The notes below the pieces were generated by a model. It was not told the DNA's origin. It searched no databases and was given only the letters and a program-made list of their open reading frames with translations. A stretch of 64,000 nucleotides of DNA from Marsupella aquatica (Eukaryota; Marchantiophyta). This document shows positions 34,008-43,231 of the stretch, piece after piece (the first letter of the stretch is position 1; each line of letters begins with the position of its first letter). Position numbers and translations under genes: made by a program. The stretch lies in contig OZ316893.1 of NCBI GenBank assembly GCA_973895155.1, forward strand, positions 26,288,001-26,352,000, given 5' to 3'.

Positions 34008-36880
34008 TCACCCACAGTTGAGGATATTGAAGTAGGGGTTGACGTCAAAAAAGGCGTCTGGGCCCTTCTGGTGCGGAATCCACAATATTTGTGTGCATTC
34101 ACAACTTTGCAAGTTTTCGTGGAACGGTGCCCTCCGAGTAGAATGTTCGCTATCATTGTCCAGATTTAGTTGCCATCTTGCAGTATCAAACCCATTGTCC
34201 TGCCACCCGGACGAAACTTGGTGCGCTGGCTGTACTACCTGTCGAGGAAGAAAGTTCTGTTGGAGTCTCCCGTCAAAGTTCTCAAATCCATTTTCCTGCC
34301 AGTCATTTCAGCCTCGAAAGATTTAGTGCCAACTCAACAGATAGGGTTTTTGCAGAAGTCGTCGTGTTCCTTGGCAAGCCTTAGGGGAGGTTTTAATGGC
34401 AAAACAGTTGACCGTATACACGATGGTTTAAGCTACCCTGATGCTGCTGGAGTTTCCTTCTTGCGCTATCGAGGTCAATTTCCTGCCAATGACAGTAGTT
34501 TGCAAAGACTAAATACAGGCTAAGTAAATTTTACTTGGATCTGTAGCCAGAATATAGCTTCTCATGCTCCATCTCCATATGTGTGGCAGAATTTGAATGC
34601 TGTAAAGAACGAGATGGAATAATTTACCTGATTGGGTATGGTAGCCTCGAGAAGACTAACGCGACCCTCAAGACTCACAAGTTTTTCCTGTAATCCGATG
34701 CATCAAAGGTGACTCGGGAGTTGGAACGAAGAAGAGTAATGGAACAAATCAGACTCCATTGCTCAATAACAAATATGTTACTCCCAACAAGCATTTGAGA
34801 CCACCGCCAGTAAGTTACACCCAAAACGTCATGAAGATGTGACCTCTAGCGTTATGTGCAATTCAAAACGGCCCACCTGGGTACAACCAACAACCAAAAC
34901 AAAATGAAAGAGTCGAATACGATTTTGACTTTCGGTAATGATTGAACTGTCATTTTTAACCAAACTCAAGTTCTGCGGTACCAGATGTACTTGGTAATAT
35001 CTACTGGATAAAGATAGTGCTGCTTGCATGCGTGTAAGGTGATAGATGGCTGAGGTATACGAGAGCAGACCTTGTGAATGTGTTTCTTCTCATGGACTTG
35101 CTTCAAAAGCTCCTTATGCTTTCTTTTGCTCATCTGTTTGAACCAGCCCACCAATCTCCAATCTGTGAGGATGGATGTAGTTGGCTGGTCTTTGCCAGGA
35201 CCATCATAAACTTAACACATTCACCTAGAGACGAAGCTTCAAGACAAAAGATCGGGTTCGGAGATTGACGAATTCGGGAAAGTGGGTGCTCGATACCTGA
35301 ACATGTGATTGCTTGGGGACTAAACAACATTCCCCTAAAACATTTTAGTGAACTTTCAATTTGGAAAAGACGGCTGTGAGAACTCATCCGGATCGACATT
35401 AAAGTAGCACATGCTATCGACCAGATTATTCTTCAGTGCGCTGTTGCGCTAACCATCATTGGGAAGGCAAGGGCGAGCTGATTGTTAATAATGGGGGAAC
35501 TAATCTGTTGAAGGATGTCTGCGAGACGCACCTGTATGACGTCGCAGAGGAAGAGCAATTTCCGTTCTGCGTATCCTCTTGCAAATAGCTGTCCATTGAC
35601 ATCATGACAACTCAAATCCGTCAAATTCCGATCTGTAGTATACAATCTTCTCTGCGTGAAGCTACAGGCCATGAATATCCTAGGAAACCAATTCGCGTGA
35701 GTCTTTTCGTTGTTATTGAAGCAGAGATCTCAACGCTGACTTCCAGTCTCTTACTATTAGAACTAGTGGAAAATCTCGTGGGCCGGTGGAGCTCAGATGC
35801 ATCTGTCACTATGATCAAAATTTTGCAACTTTCTGCTGATTTAAGAGAAAAAGCTGTTGTTAGGATAAACCTGCTCGCTCTCTGCAGCACAGAGAACTTT
35901 GGGCTGTCGCAACATAATCAAACACCAGGAGAAAGAAAATTCAGCTACACTAGACTCGCATGTCCTAGATTGCCCAGTGAGTTAACTGACAAAAATCTGA
36001 TTCCCAATTACACATTCTGGCTCATAGATAGCGGAGCGCCTCTGAGATCCAATCTTGCCATAGGCCGATATTGTGATAAGGAGTAATTGAATTGTTCAAT
36101 CGCCATGCCAATTACGCACCTGGGCCGTCGTCAACGCGCTCCGGTAGTTCAATTCCTGCCGCAGGAACTTTAAAGTACTCTCCACAAATCTCTGCCAAAG
36201 AAATCAAATTTGTCAATTTCCTTGGATTGTTTTCAACGAAGCCCGTCCTTAGCTCAAGTGATACAGTCGTACAAAATTGAGACAGAGACGGCGTGTTCAG
36301 AGTCTTCTACAAATTGCCGGTCTTCAGGCAACCTCAGAGTGAATTCGAACATCTGACCAACGGCATCGACTTACTAAGTCGCTCTTTGCCCAGAGCTCGT
36401 AGCCGTTCGCGGACAAGAAGCGGGCTAAGTGACGAGAGAACCCTAGTAACGCATAATGCACGAGAGGTAGTATGCAGGCAGGTATTCCCTCCTTCAAGCT
36501 GCTCGATCACAAACAATCAACATTATTAGCCATTCGGAAGTCAATTCCATTTCAGCGAGACATTCTGTTCGATCTCGAGGTAATAGGTGGTCCACAGCTA
36601 TAAAAGTTGTGGCAACTTATGGATGGCCCCCGGGGTCCAGGTGGACGACGACTCATTTCTCGCGTGCTTGCATTTGTTGAAATAAACCTGATGACAGTTT
36701 TCGAATTATTGAAGATGGATGCGTCTCGAGTTCATTCCAAGGCTGGGCCCGAAGTTCAGAGATTGACGAAACAATAAATCAAAGTACGCACCCTTGCACG
36801 TCGAATGCGTGGGGATACTGAATCGATTGCAGATGTCCGCGAAGGCGCTCCAAGTTGCCTTCAAGATCCCCAGTCGTCAT
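34008..36880 (-). CDS. CEP44: CEP44-like centrosomal/centriolar protein (8 exons, 271 aa)
   Basis: Assembled by eye on the minus strand: 36880-36792, 36498-36375, 36191-36120, 35588-35532, 35133-35071, 34687-34628, 34482-34420, 34295-34008. All introns are GT..AG, phase is kept throughout, and the total is 272 codons with the stop. The first ~135 residues follow the CEP44 N-terminal domain: 'GDLEGNLERLRGHLQSIQYP', 'KEGIPACILPLVHYALLGFS', 'SANGYELWAKSDLRFVESTL', 'FLRQELNYRSALTTAQ', 'ARGYAERKLLFLCDVIQ', 'KRKHKEL'. A short coiled-coil-like 'KLVSLEGRVSLLEA' follows, as in animal CEP44. In animals the protein sits in the centriole and is needed for centriole-to-centrosome conversion. Exons 1-5 are firm; exons 6-8, with a repeated W-Q-E/D-N-G-F motif, are less certain. 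The plus-strand frames over this locus are shadows. Confidence 0.82.
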
Positions 36881-37451
36881 ATGTTTTCCACCCCCTAAAC
36901 TGCACCTAGTCGTCAAGAATCGTTGCCGAGTGCGGTCCGTTTGCAGAGAATCGTACAAAGAGAGTTTGACTCATCGATTGGCGCCTAACTAAGAGCCAGA
37001 GCCTCCATTTCGATGGTGAGACGCGTGCAGCTCGGCCCGGGGTGACGCCAAGAAAAGCAAGCAGGTTCAGTAGAAGAAGGATTGGCGAGGGCGGGAAGCG
37101 TCGCGGAGAGAAGAGCAGACCTGAATGAGTTTCTCGGAGAGAGCTGATTGTTTCACAACCTCATGCATGCTTGTCAGCCCGAGTTTTACCCAACTTCCAA
37201 TTCAAGCTCAAAAGCTCGTCTATCCACAAATACAGCTTGTGTTTTATATGTTTCCATTTTTGTATTAATAACATACAAGTGCCGGCACTGGCAGAGTCAT
37301 CCCCTTTCGAAGGGACATCAAACTTCCACTGAGAATTGAACTAAATTGACACCCTGGCGTCAATGAGAATTGAATCCAGCTTGAACTGAATTGCAATTGA
37401 GCAAGTATCCGATAGTGAGGATTGGACTGTACATAGCTCAACAACAAGCCA

Positions 37452-37874
37452 TCAAACACCACTCCCGACGAATGGTGCTGGCGCAGGTGCAACTGTGGCA
37501 GTCGCTTGGGACGGCGAATTACCACCTCCCCGCCGGGGAATGAACATGATCAAAGACACACCGGCGAGAGCGATGAAGGCACCGATGAGATCCCACCTGT
37601 CAGGACGATCTCCATCTATAGCCCAGCCCCACATTATGGCGAGAATAATGAAGAATCCGCCGTATGCCGCATACGTGCGGCCAAATACCTGATCCTGCAG
37701 AGTAGGAATCAGTCCATACGCGATGAGAACGAGGTTGCCAAGGATGAAGAAACTCCAATGCCAACCATCTCTTCTCCACTTCCAAACCAGCCATCCCCCT
37801 CCGATCTCGCACAATCCCGCTGCTACAAATAGCGCTACGGACACGACTACTCCTAGTGCCGTGTACTGGACCAT
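37452..37874 (-). CDS. UPF0060 (YnfA-type) small membrane protein
   Basis: An intronless 140-codon gene; the ATG at 37874 is the first in frame. Four hydrophobic segments are visible (about residues 6-25, 40-58, 67-86 and 94-112). Family landmarks of bacterial UPF0060/YnfA are present: 'GLCEIGGGWLVW' with a conserved Glu at 23, 'GRTYAAYGGFFIILAIMW', 'DGDRPDRWDLIGA' and 'SLIMFIPRR'. Bacterial members are about 108 aa and resemble small multidrug-resistance transporters. Here an Ala/Pro-rich tail of about 25 residues is added. The neighbours are a spliced eukaryotic gene (CEP44) and a plant retrotransposon, so this is not a bacterial contig. The family is, to my knowledge, mainly prokaryotic, so ancient horizontal transfer is likely. 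The substrate is unknown. Confidence 0.85.
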   Translation of the reverse strand: MVQYTALGVVVSVALFVAAGLCEIGGGWLVWKWRRDGWHWSFFILGNLVLIAYGLIPTLQDQVFGRTYAAYGGFFIILAIMWGWAIDGDRPDRWDLIGAFIALAGVSLIMFIPRRGGGNSPSQATATVAPAPAPFVGSGV

Positions 37875-37899
37875 GGATTCCAAATTCTAGTACCAAATG

Positions 37900-39380
37900 G
37901 TGTATTAAAAGGTGTCGCTCATCCGGCCTAGTGCAGATTGATCGCCTCAGACAGACACCGCTTGTTGGCCCACAGGAATTCTAACTCCCTCTGTGAATAA
38001 AGGGCCTTAGTCTTCCAGCAAGAACCACTTTCATCCAGAGAACCGAGTTTTGAAATAATTGCAAATACTACCAGCTTGGCTTGCAAGGTAATGTATGTCT
38101 ACATCCAAGCCAGCTGCTCCGCAGCTTTGGAAGAAGTGCTTACATGAGACAAATCTCAGAAACTGAGAGACTGAATGCTCCACGATTTCATCAGAAGCCA
38201 GAACTTGATGGGAATTGCGAGGCTTTCGTGGTATGCTCCGTGCCTGCCCTGCTGCAAGCCTTTACTCAGACTGGAGATGGGTGAGGGACTCACGCCGGAT
38301 GTCTCTCGAGAGTTGAGTACTCAAAAGAACCAATCAACCCGGTCACCGTGGGGTAGATTCTCAAACTCATCATACGAAACTTAAGTGGCGAAAAATACAA
38401 AATCAGCCGCAAGGAATGTGATTGCTAAGTACCCACAAGCACCTCCACTGAACTATTCAATGGATTATGTGTGATCCGAAGCTCAATCAGGCAAGCTGCT
38501 GCTGCTATCGTTTGCCAATAAAGCTTTCTCAGCGTCAAGTTGGAATTGCCAAATTGCCTCTCACGAACACGCCGATAGGAAGCGCTCCTCTGTCAAAACT
38601 CAAATCGAATCCAATACCTCAACGAAACACTATCACACAGCTCAAAGAGCTCACAAAACTAGACTTCATGCCGCGAGCGTTCCAATACTCCGAACCTCTC
38701 TATCAGATTCGAATTCACCCAACACACAACAATCCCCTGCTGCCAGCGCCTTTCAACTCAGGAGCTTATGGCAAAGTATCTCCTCCAGATGGGAGTTCGT
38801 AGCAGATACCCGATTGGAGAATTCCAGCACCACCAGATAGAGGAAACTAAATCATTGTGACAAACGGAAGCTAAAGAAGCTCTGAAGCTGAATCGAAATG
38901 CTGAATTAGCAGCTCCCTGGCCCAGGAGTTCGTAGCAGACACCCGATTGGAGAATTTCCAGCACCGGATAGAGGAAACTACATGATTGTGAGAAACAGAA
39001 GCTAAAGAGGCTCTGAAGCTGAATCGAAATGCTGAATCAGCAGCTCCCCGGCCCAGAAAAACTACCAGCGATCAAGCACAACTCGATCAAGCCCCATTCA
39101 AAGCATCTTTCGGAATGTACAGATAGTAGCGGTCGCCCATTACTTTATTGCAGCCCCTGCATGCAGAGGATGAAAGCAATTTGCATTGCGAAGCTCGGAG
39201 AGGAGTGGAGAGGCGAGGCGGAGTACCGAATACGGAAATTGATTAGGTCGAGCAGGATTCCATTCGTGCGGACATTGCAGAACCATCGAGACCGAATGAT
39301 GGTTCTGTCCCCACAGTCGTGACGCAGTGAAGACGAAACGCAACGACACACACGAAAACGGAAGCATGAACGAGAAATGC
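37900..39380. other. Intergenic region with a 133-bp duplication
   Basis: Upstream of the UPF0060 gene. No gene is supported; frames on both strands are short and lack domains. A tandem duplication lies at 38792-39056. Confidence 0.45.
38792..39056. repeat. 133-bp tandem duplication
   Basis: The unit starting 'ggagttcgtagcaga' at 38792 recurs at 38925. Both contain 'acccgattggagaat', 'gatagaggaaacta' and 'ctgaagctgaatcgaaatgc' and end in 'agctccc.ggcccag'. The copies are about 90 percent alike by eye. Confidence 0.85.
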
Positions 39381-39384
39381 AAAG

Positions 39385-40530
39385 GAATATTCCTTATCTA
39401 GTTTTCCCTAGACTACTTTCTGATCGTCAGATCTCTATACATTTAATGAGAAACGTCGGATTGCTTCGAATGGGGTAACTGGCTCCTGTAGTTGGGAAAA
39501 CCGGGAAAAAGGGAGAAATGCTAGGAGTGCTCCTTATCTACTAGACTAATTTCTGATCGTCAGATCTCCCTAGATTTAATGAGAAACTTCTGAATTCTTT
39601 GAATGGGGTAACTGGCTAGTTGGGAAAACTGGGCAAGAAGGAGATAAGCTAGGAGAGTTCCTTATCTCTTTTCCTAGACTAGTTTTTATCGTCACCTCTC
39701 CCTAGATCTAAGGAGAGACGTTGGATTGCTTTGAATGGGGTAACTGGCTAGTTGAAACTGGGCCAAAAGGAGAAATGCAAGGAATATTCCTTATCTCCTG
39801 TAGTTTTCCTAGACTGATTTCCGATAGTCAGATCTCCCTAGATTTAATGAGAAATGTCTGATTGCTTTGAATGGGGTAACTGGCTAGTTGTGAAAACTGG
39901 GAAACAGGGGAGAAATGCTAGGAGTGCTCCTTAATCTATTGTGGTTTGCTTAGACTAATTTCTGATCGTCAGATTTTCCTACATTTAAAGAGGAAAGTAG
40001 GATTGCTTTGAATGGGGTAACTGGCTAGTTGGGAAAACTGGGAAAAAGGGAGAAATGCTAGGAGTGCTCCTTCTCTATTGTAGTTTTCCTAGACCAGTTT
40101 GTGATCGTCAGATCTCACTAGATTTAATGAGAAACGTCTGATTGCTTCAAATGGGGTAACTGGCAGTTGGGAAAACTGGGAAACAGGGAGAAATGCTAGG
40201 AGTTCTCCTTATCTATTGTAGTTTTCCTAGACTAGTTTGTGATTGTCAGATCTCACTAATTTTAATGAGAAATGTCGGATTGCTTTGAATGGGGTGTGGC
40301 TAGTTGGGAAAACTGTGTAAAAGGGGAGAAATGCTAGGAGTGGTCCCCCAGTGGTCCTTATCTGCTATAGTTTTCCTAGACTAGTTTTTTCATGTCTAGG
40401 GAGCCTAGATTTAAGGAGAGACGTCAGACTGCTTTGAAAGGGTTTAGTGGCTAGTTGGGAAAACCGGGCCAAGAGGAGAATTGCTAGATATGTTCTTTAT
40501 CTAGTTTTCTCAGACTTGGGAAACTGGCTA
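39385..40530. repeat. ~137-bp tandem repeat array (about 8 copies)
   Basis: Each unit contains 'ccttatcta.tttcctagact', 'gatcgtcagatctcc.tag', 'atttaatgagaaa.gtc', 'ttgctttgaatggggtaact', 'ggctagttgggaaaactggg' and 'gagaaatgctaggag'. The anchor 'gaatggggt' falls near 39470, 39604, 39735, 39870, 40010, 40150 and 40287, with a weaker copy near 40435, giving spacings of 131-148 bp. A worn copy on the far side of the retrotransposon (about 47225-47355) shows that the array once extended further. The units are non-coding. Confidence 0.85.
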
Positions 40531-40556
40531 CCTGCAAACCAAAAGTGGCTAGTATT

Positions 40557-40639
40557 GCTTAGTGGGGTGAACTTTGGCTAAAACTTGCACTAAAAATGAG
40601 CTGTTGTACGGCTATCATGTTGGCAAATAGTGCTTAGTG
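40557..40639. repeat. 75-bp duplicated target sequence of the retrotransposon
   Basis: The segment 'gcttagtggggtgaactttg' at 40557 begins to repeat at 40632, where the copia element interrupts it after 'gcttagtg'. The rest of the second copy resumes at 47099 ('tagtggggtgaactttggct', then 'tttgcactaaaa.tgagctg'). The empty site was therefore a tandem duplicate. Confidence 0.8.
40635..40639. repeat. Target site duplication, left copy (tagtg)
   Basis: Directly precedes the 5' LTR and matches the five bases after the 3' LTR (47099-47103). A 5-bp duplication is the norm for copia integrases. Confidence 0.95.
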
Positions 40640-41042
40640 TGTTGGGTATTTACTCTTACGTCTAGGTTAGGTATGACGTGGTTGGTACAACAATGTGGGT
40701 TGGTACAACTATGTGGTTAGGTACAACTACGTGATTAGGTACAACTATGTGGTTAGGTACAACTATGTGGTTAGGTACAACTAAGTTGCACACTATATCA
40801 TAAGAGGCATGTGTGCTTGGAGAGGTAGAACCAAGGCTCATTGTTATGGAGCCACTTGAGAGATAGGGAGAGCTTACACTGTGGAGACTCGGTATAGCCG
40901 ACGGGCTTAGAGTTCAGTAAAGCTCTCTTGTGTGTTCCCGTGGACGTAGCCTCAAGGAGGTGAACCATGTATCTCTTGTGTCGACTATTGTGCGTTGGAT
41001 GGTTCATGGGCTTGCCGTTACGATCGTCGTCTATGCTCAACA
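40640..41042 (+). repeat. 5' LTR
   Basis: 403 bp, starting TGTTGGG and ending CAACA. The U3 part contains six 18-bp direct repeats (40684-40791). 'cagtaaagctctcttgtgtg' (about 40915) in the second half may belong to the R region and polyadenylation signal. It appears identical to the 3' LTR, including a shared minus-strand open frame that is not a gene. Confidence 0.97.
40684..40791 (+). promoter_or_regulatory. Six 18-bp direct repeats in U3
   Basis: 'ggtacaac' recurs at 40684, 40702, 40720, 40738, 40756 and 40774, exactly 18 bp apart, with unit 'ggtacaactatgtggtta' and variants. Tandem motifs in U3 often act as enhancers in plant LTRs; that role is inferred here. The same array is at 46740-46847. 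Confidence 0.75.
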
Positions 41043-41044
41043 AT

Positions 41045-41056
41045 TGGTATCAGAGC
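41045..41056 (+). other. Primer-binding site (initiator Met tRNA)
   Basis: 'tggtatcagagc' lies 2 bp after the 5' LTR. This is the sequence complementary to the 3' end of plant initiator Met tRNA, the usual primer for copia minus-strand synthesis. Confidence 0.95.
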
Positions 41057-42196
41057 ATGCTTGGGAGGTGACGTGTGTTCGTGACGGGATTTCATGACGG
41101 TTTTTCCAGCGTTGAGTGTTGGTGGATTTTCCAGAGTTCCATCGCATGGAACTTGGAGTTTATGGGCTCAACGGATAGATCAGGGCAAGAGCTTTCTAAC
41201 GGTGTGAAGAAATCGTTGAACGGAGCTCGTGGTGCAGAGAGATCTAAGTTTTCGTCGTTCTGGATTTTGTGAAGAAAGTTGGCAATCGACTCGGAGGGAG
41301 AAGCGTCAAGTGTTTTGACTCAACGGAGAGATTGAGGCAAGACGATTGTTTTTGAGTCCGGGATTGGCTCTTTGATGCAAAGAGGAAGGCTAAGCAAAAT
41401 CAATTACCTTGTTGGACTTGGTGACGACACCAAGTGCAATTGATCAACATTCGTTGTTGACAAGGTACCATTTTTTTCTCTTTGAAAAACTGATTCGAAA
41501 TTGGCTATGGCAATTGAGAGAAATCTGTCATCTTTACCAATTTTTTTCTCCCTCGTTCTTTCCTCGTTTTGGGTGCTTCTTATATCGATCTTCATCGCCT
41601 CGGAGTCTAGTTTCCAAATCTGAAATCGGATCTTGATTTAGTCAAAACCCGAGTGAGATATCTTGCGTTTGGTGTCGAGGGGTACATTCTGCCGTGTGTA
41701 TTTTCTGCGCGCGCGACCAGATTTCGACGACGAAGGGTGGTAGGGGGTTTTGGGGGTTCGAGGACACATGTCAGCCCCTCGATTGTTCTTCCAAAATTCC
41801 CACAGGGCCTGTACAAGGGTCATAGAATATTCCAAAAAACCAGAGAGCTATTTTTTGACCGTCCGACAAAGATTTCATCCGCCGAACGGTAACTTTTTTG
41901 GTTATTTTTCGGCGAGGTCGTAGCCATTGAAGTTGGCAATGCAGCGCACCAATCACATCGCAATTCCGACAACGGGTTGTACTTGGTATTTCGGTTATTC
42001 CCTGAGGTGGTCAAAACGGGGGAGTTTCCCAAGGTTTTACCCACCTCGACCGAAATTTGAATAACTTTTCCGTCAAATTTCGATTTTGATTTCGGTTTTC
42101 AGTATTGGACTCCTAGCTTTGTGGGCTACGCGGCGGTGTTGAGTTTCGAGTTTTTTGAGAAGTTGTGAAAAACAACATTTTTTGTGACTTTCTCAT

Positions 42197-43231
42197 ATGA
42201 GTGATTCGGAGGAGTTTTTCGAAGACGTGGAACTTGAAGCACGAGGGTCACCGCGGAGGTTTCAGGGGCAGAGAGAGGAGCAGGAGGAAGAGCACGTGAC
42301 ACCGATACCATCACCGGTGCGGCGTGTGGTGGAGGAAGCAGTACTACTACCGGAGCTCACGGTAAAGAAGAAGATGGGGACTTTCAAGCTTGGGGGACCC
42401 AAGTATGAAGTGACAAAGTATGATGGGCGCTCTGACTACTTGCTATGGGAGAAGCAGGTGAAGGGAGTGCTTTATGCGTCAGGGATGGGCCAACTGCTGA
42501 GCCCTCGTGAAGACGATGTTGATGAGAAACAATGGGACCGCATGCAGGAGCAGGGAGTGTGGTGTGTTACACTCTATCTCATGCCTCCCATCATCAAGCA
42601 GTTGGGTGCACATAAGGATTGCATGTCCTTATTTGCGGAATTGCAGAGCAAGTATCACCGCAAGGAGTTGTCGAACCGGCTCTACACTTCCTACAAACTG
42701 ATGAGTTTCAGGATGAAGGAATCTGGTACGAAGTTGCAAGACCATGTGGATGCTTTCAACGACATGGTCGTTGACTTGGAAAACCTTGGGGAGACTTTGA
42801 ATGATGAGACGAAGGCTCTGCAGCTTCTTAGTTCATTGCCTCCATCTTACCAGTCCCTATCACGAGTGTTGTTGCATCGTGATAGGGATACCATTTCATA
42901 CAATGACGTGGTAAGTTCTCTGCTTAGTGATGATCTTCAGCAGAAGATGCACATCACGTCACAGCCTTCATCATCTGGTGCTGCCCTCAATGTTAACCGT
43001 GGGAGGAGTATGCAGCGACCAACTGGGGACCGTAGAACCCAGTTTAGATCTAAATCCAGATCTAAGTCCAAGGGTAAATCCCCTCAGAGGAGGCAGGTGA
43101 CATGTTGGAAGTGCAACCAAGTTGGACACTTCAAGCGAGACTGTAAGGGAAAGGCAGCGGAAACTTCATCGGCAAATGTGGCTAGGGCTGATGGAGAAGC
43201 TGATTTACTCAATGATGAGTATGTTTTATGA
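42197..43231 (+). CDS. gag: Copia gag polyprotein
   Basis: 344 codons from ATG to TGA. It forms the nucleocapsid of the virus-like particle. An acidic N-terminus leads into a copia-type gag core ('YDGRSDYLLWEKQVKGVLYA' at about 75-94), and then an Arg/Ser/Lys-rich stretch. A CCHC zinc knuckle ('CWKCNQVGHFKRDC', 303-316) binds RNA. An untranslated leader of about 1.1 kb precedes it. The TGA at 43229-43231 is in the same frame as pol, with no other stop between them. A stop here is unusual, because copia elements usually encode one continuous polyprotein. Confidence 0.93.
   Translation: MSDSEEFFEDVELEARGSPRRFQGQREEQEEEHVTPIPSPVRRVVEEAVLLPELTVKKKMGTFKLGGPKYEVTKYDGRSDYLLWEKQVKGVLYASGMGQLLSPREDDVDEKQWDRMQEQGVWCVTLYLMPPIIKQLGAHKDCMSLFAELQSKYHRKELSNRLYTSYKLMSFRMKESGTKLQDHVDAFNDMVVDLENLGETLNDETKALQLLSSLPPSYQSLSRVLLHRDRDTISYNDVVSSLLSDDLQQKMHITSQPSSSGAALNVNRGRSMQRPTGDRRTQFRSKSRSKSKGKSPQRRQVTCWKCNQVGHFKRDCKGKAAETSSANVARADGEADLLNDEYVL

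Noticed and set aside
34039-34523. Plus-strand frames of 95-117 codons
   Set aside because: They are antisense to the last exons of CEP44, which have splice sites and family similarity on the minus strand.
35604-36086. 160-codon plus-strand frame
   Set aside because: It has no domain and overlaps exon 4 and introns of CEP44 on the other strand.
40798-41043. Minus-strand frame repeated at 46854-47129
   Set aside because: It lies in the LTR, and its two copies are simply the two LTRs; no evidence of coding.
43229-43231. UGA read as selenocysteine
   Set aside because: Land plants lack the selenocysteine system, and no insertion element is seen; readthrough or mutation is more plausible.
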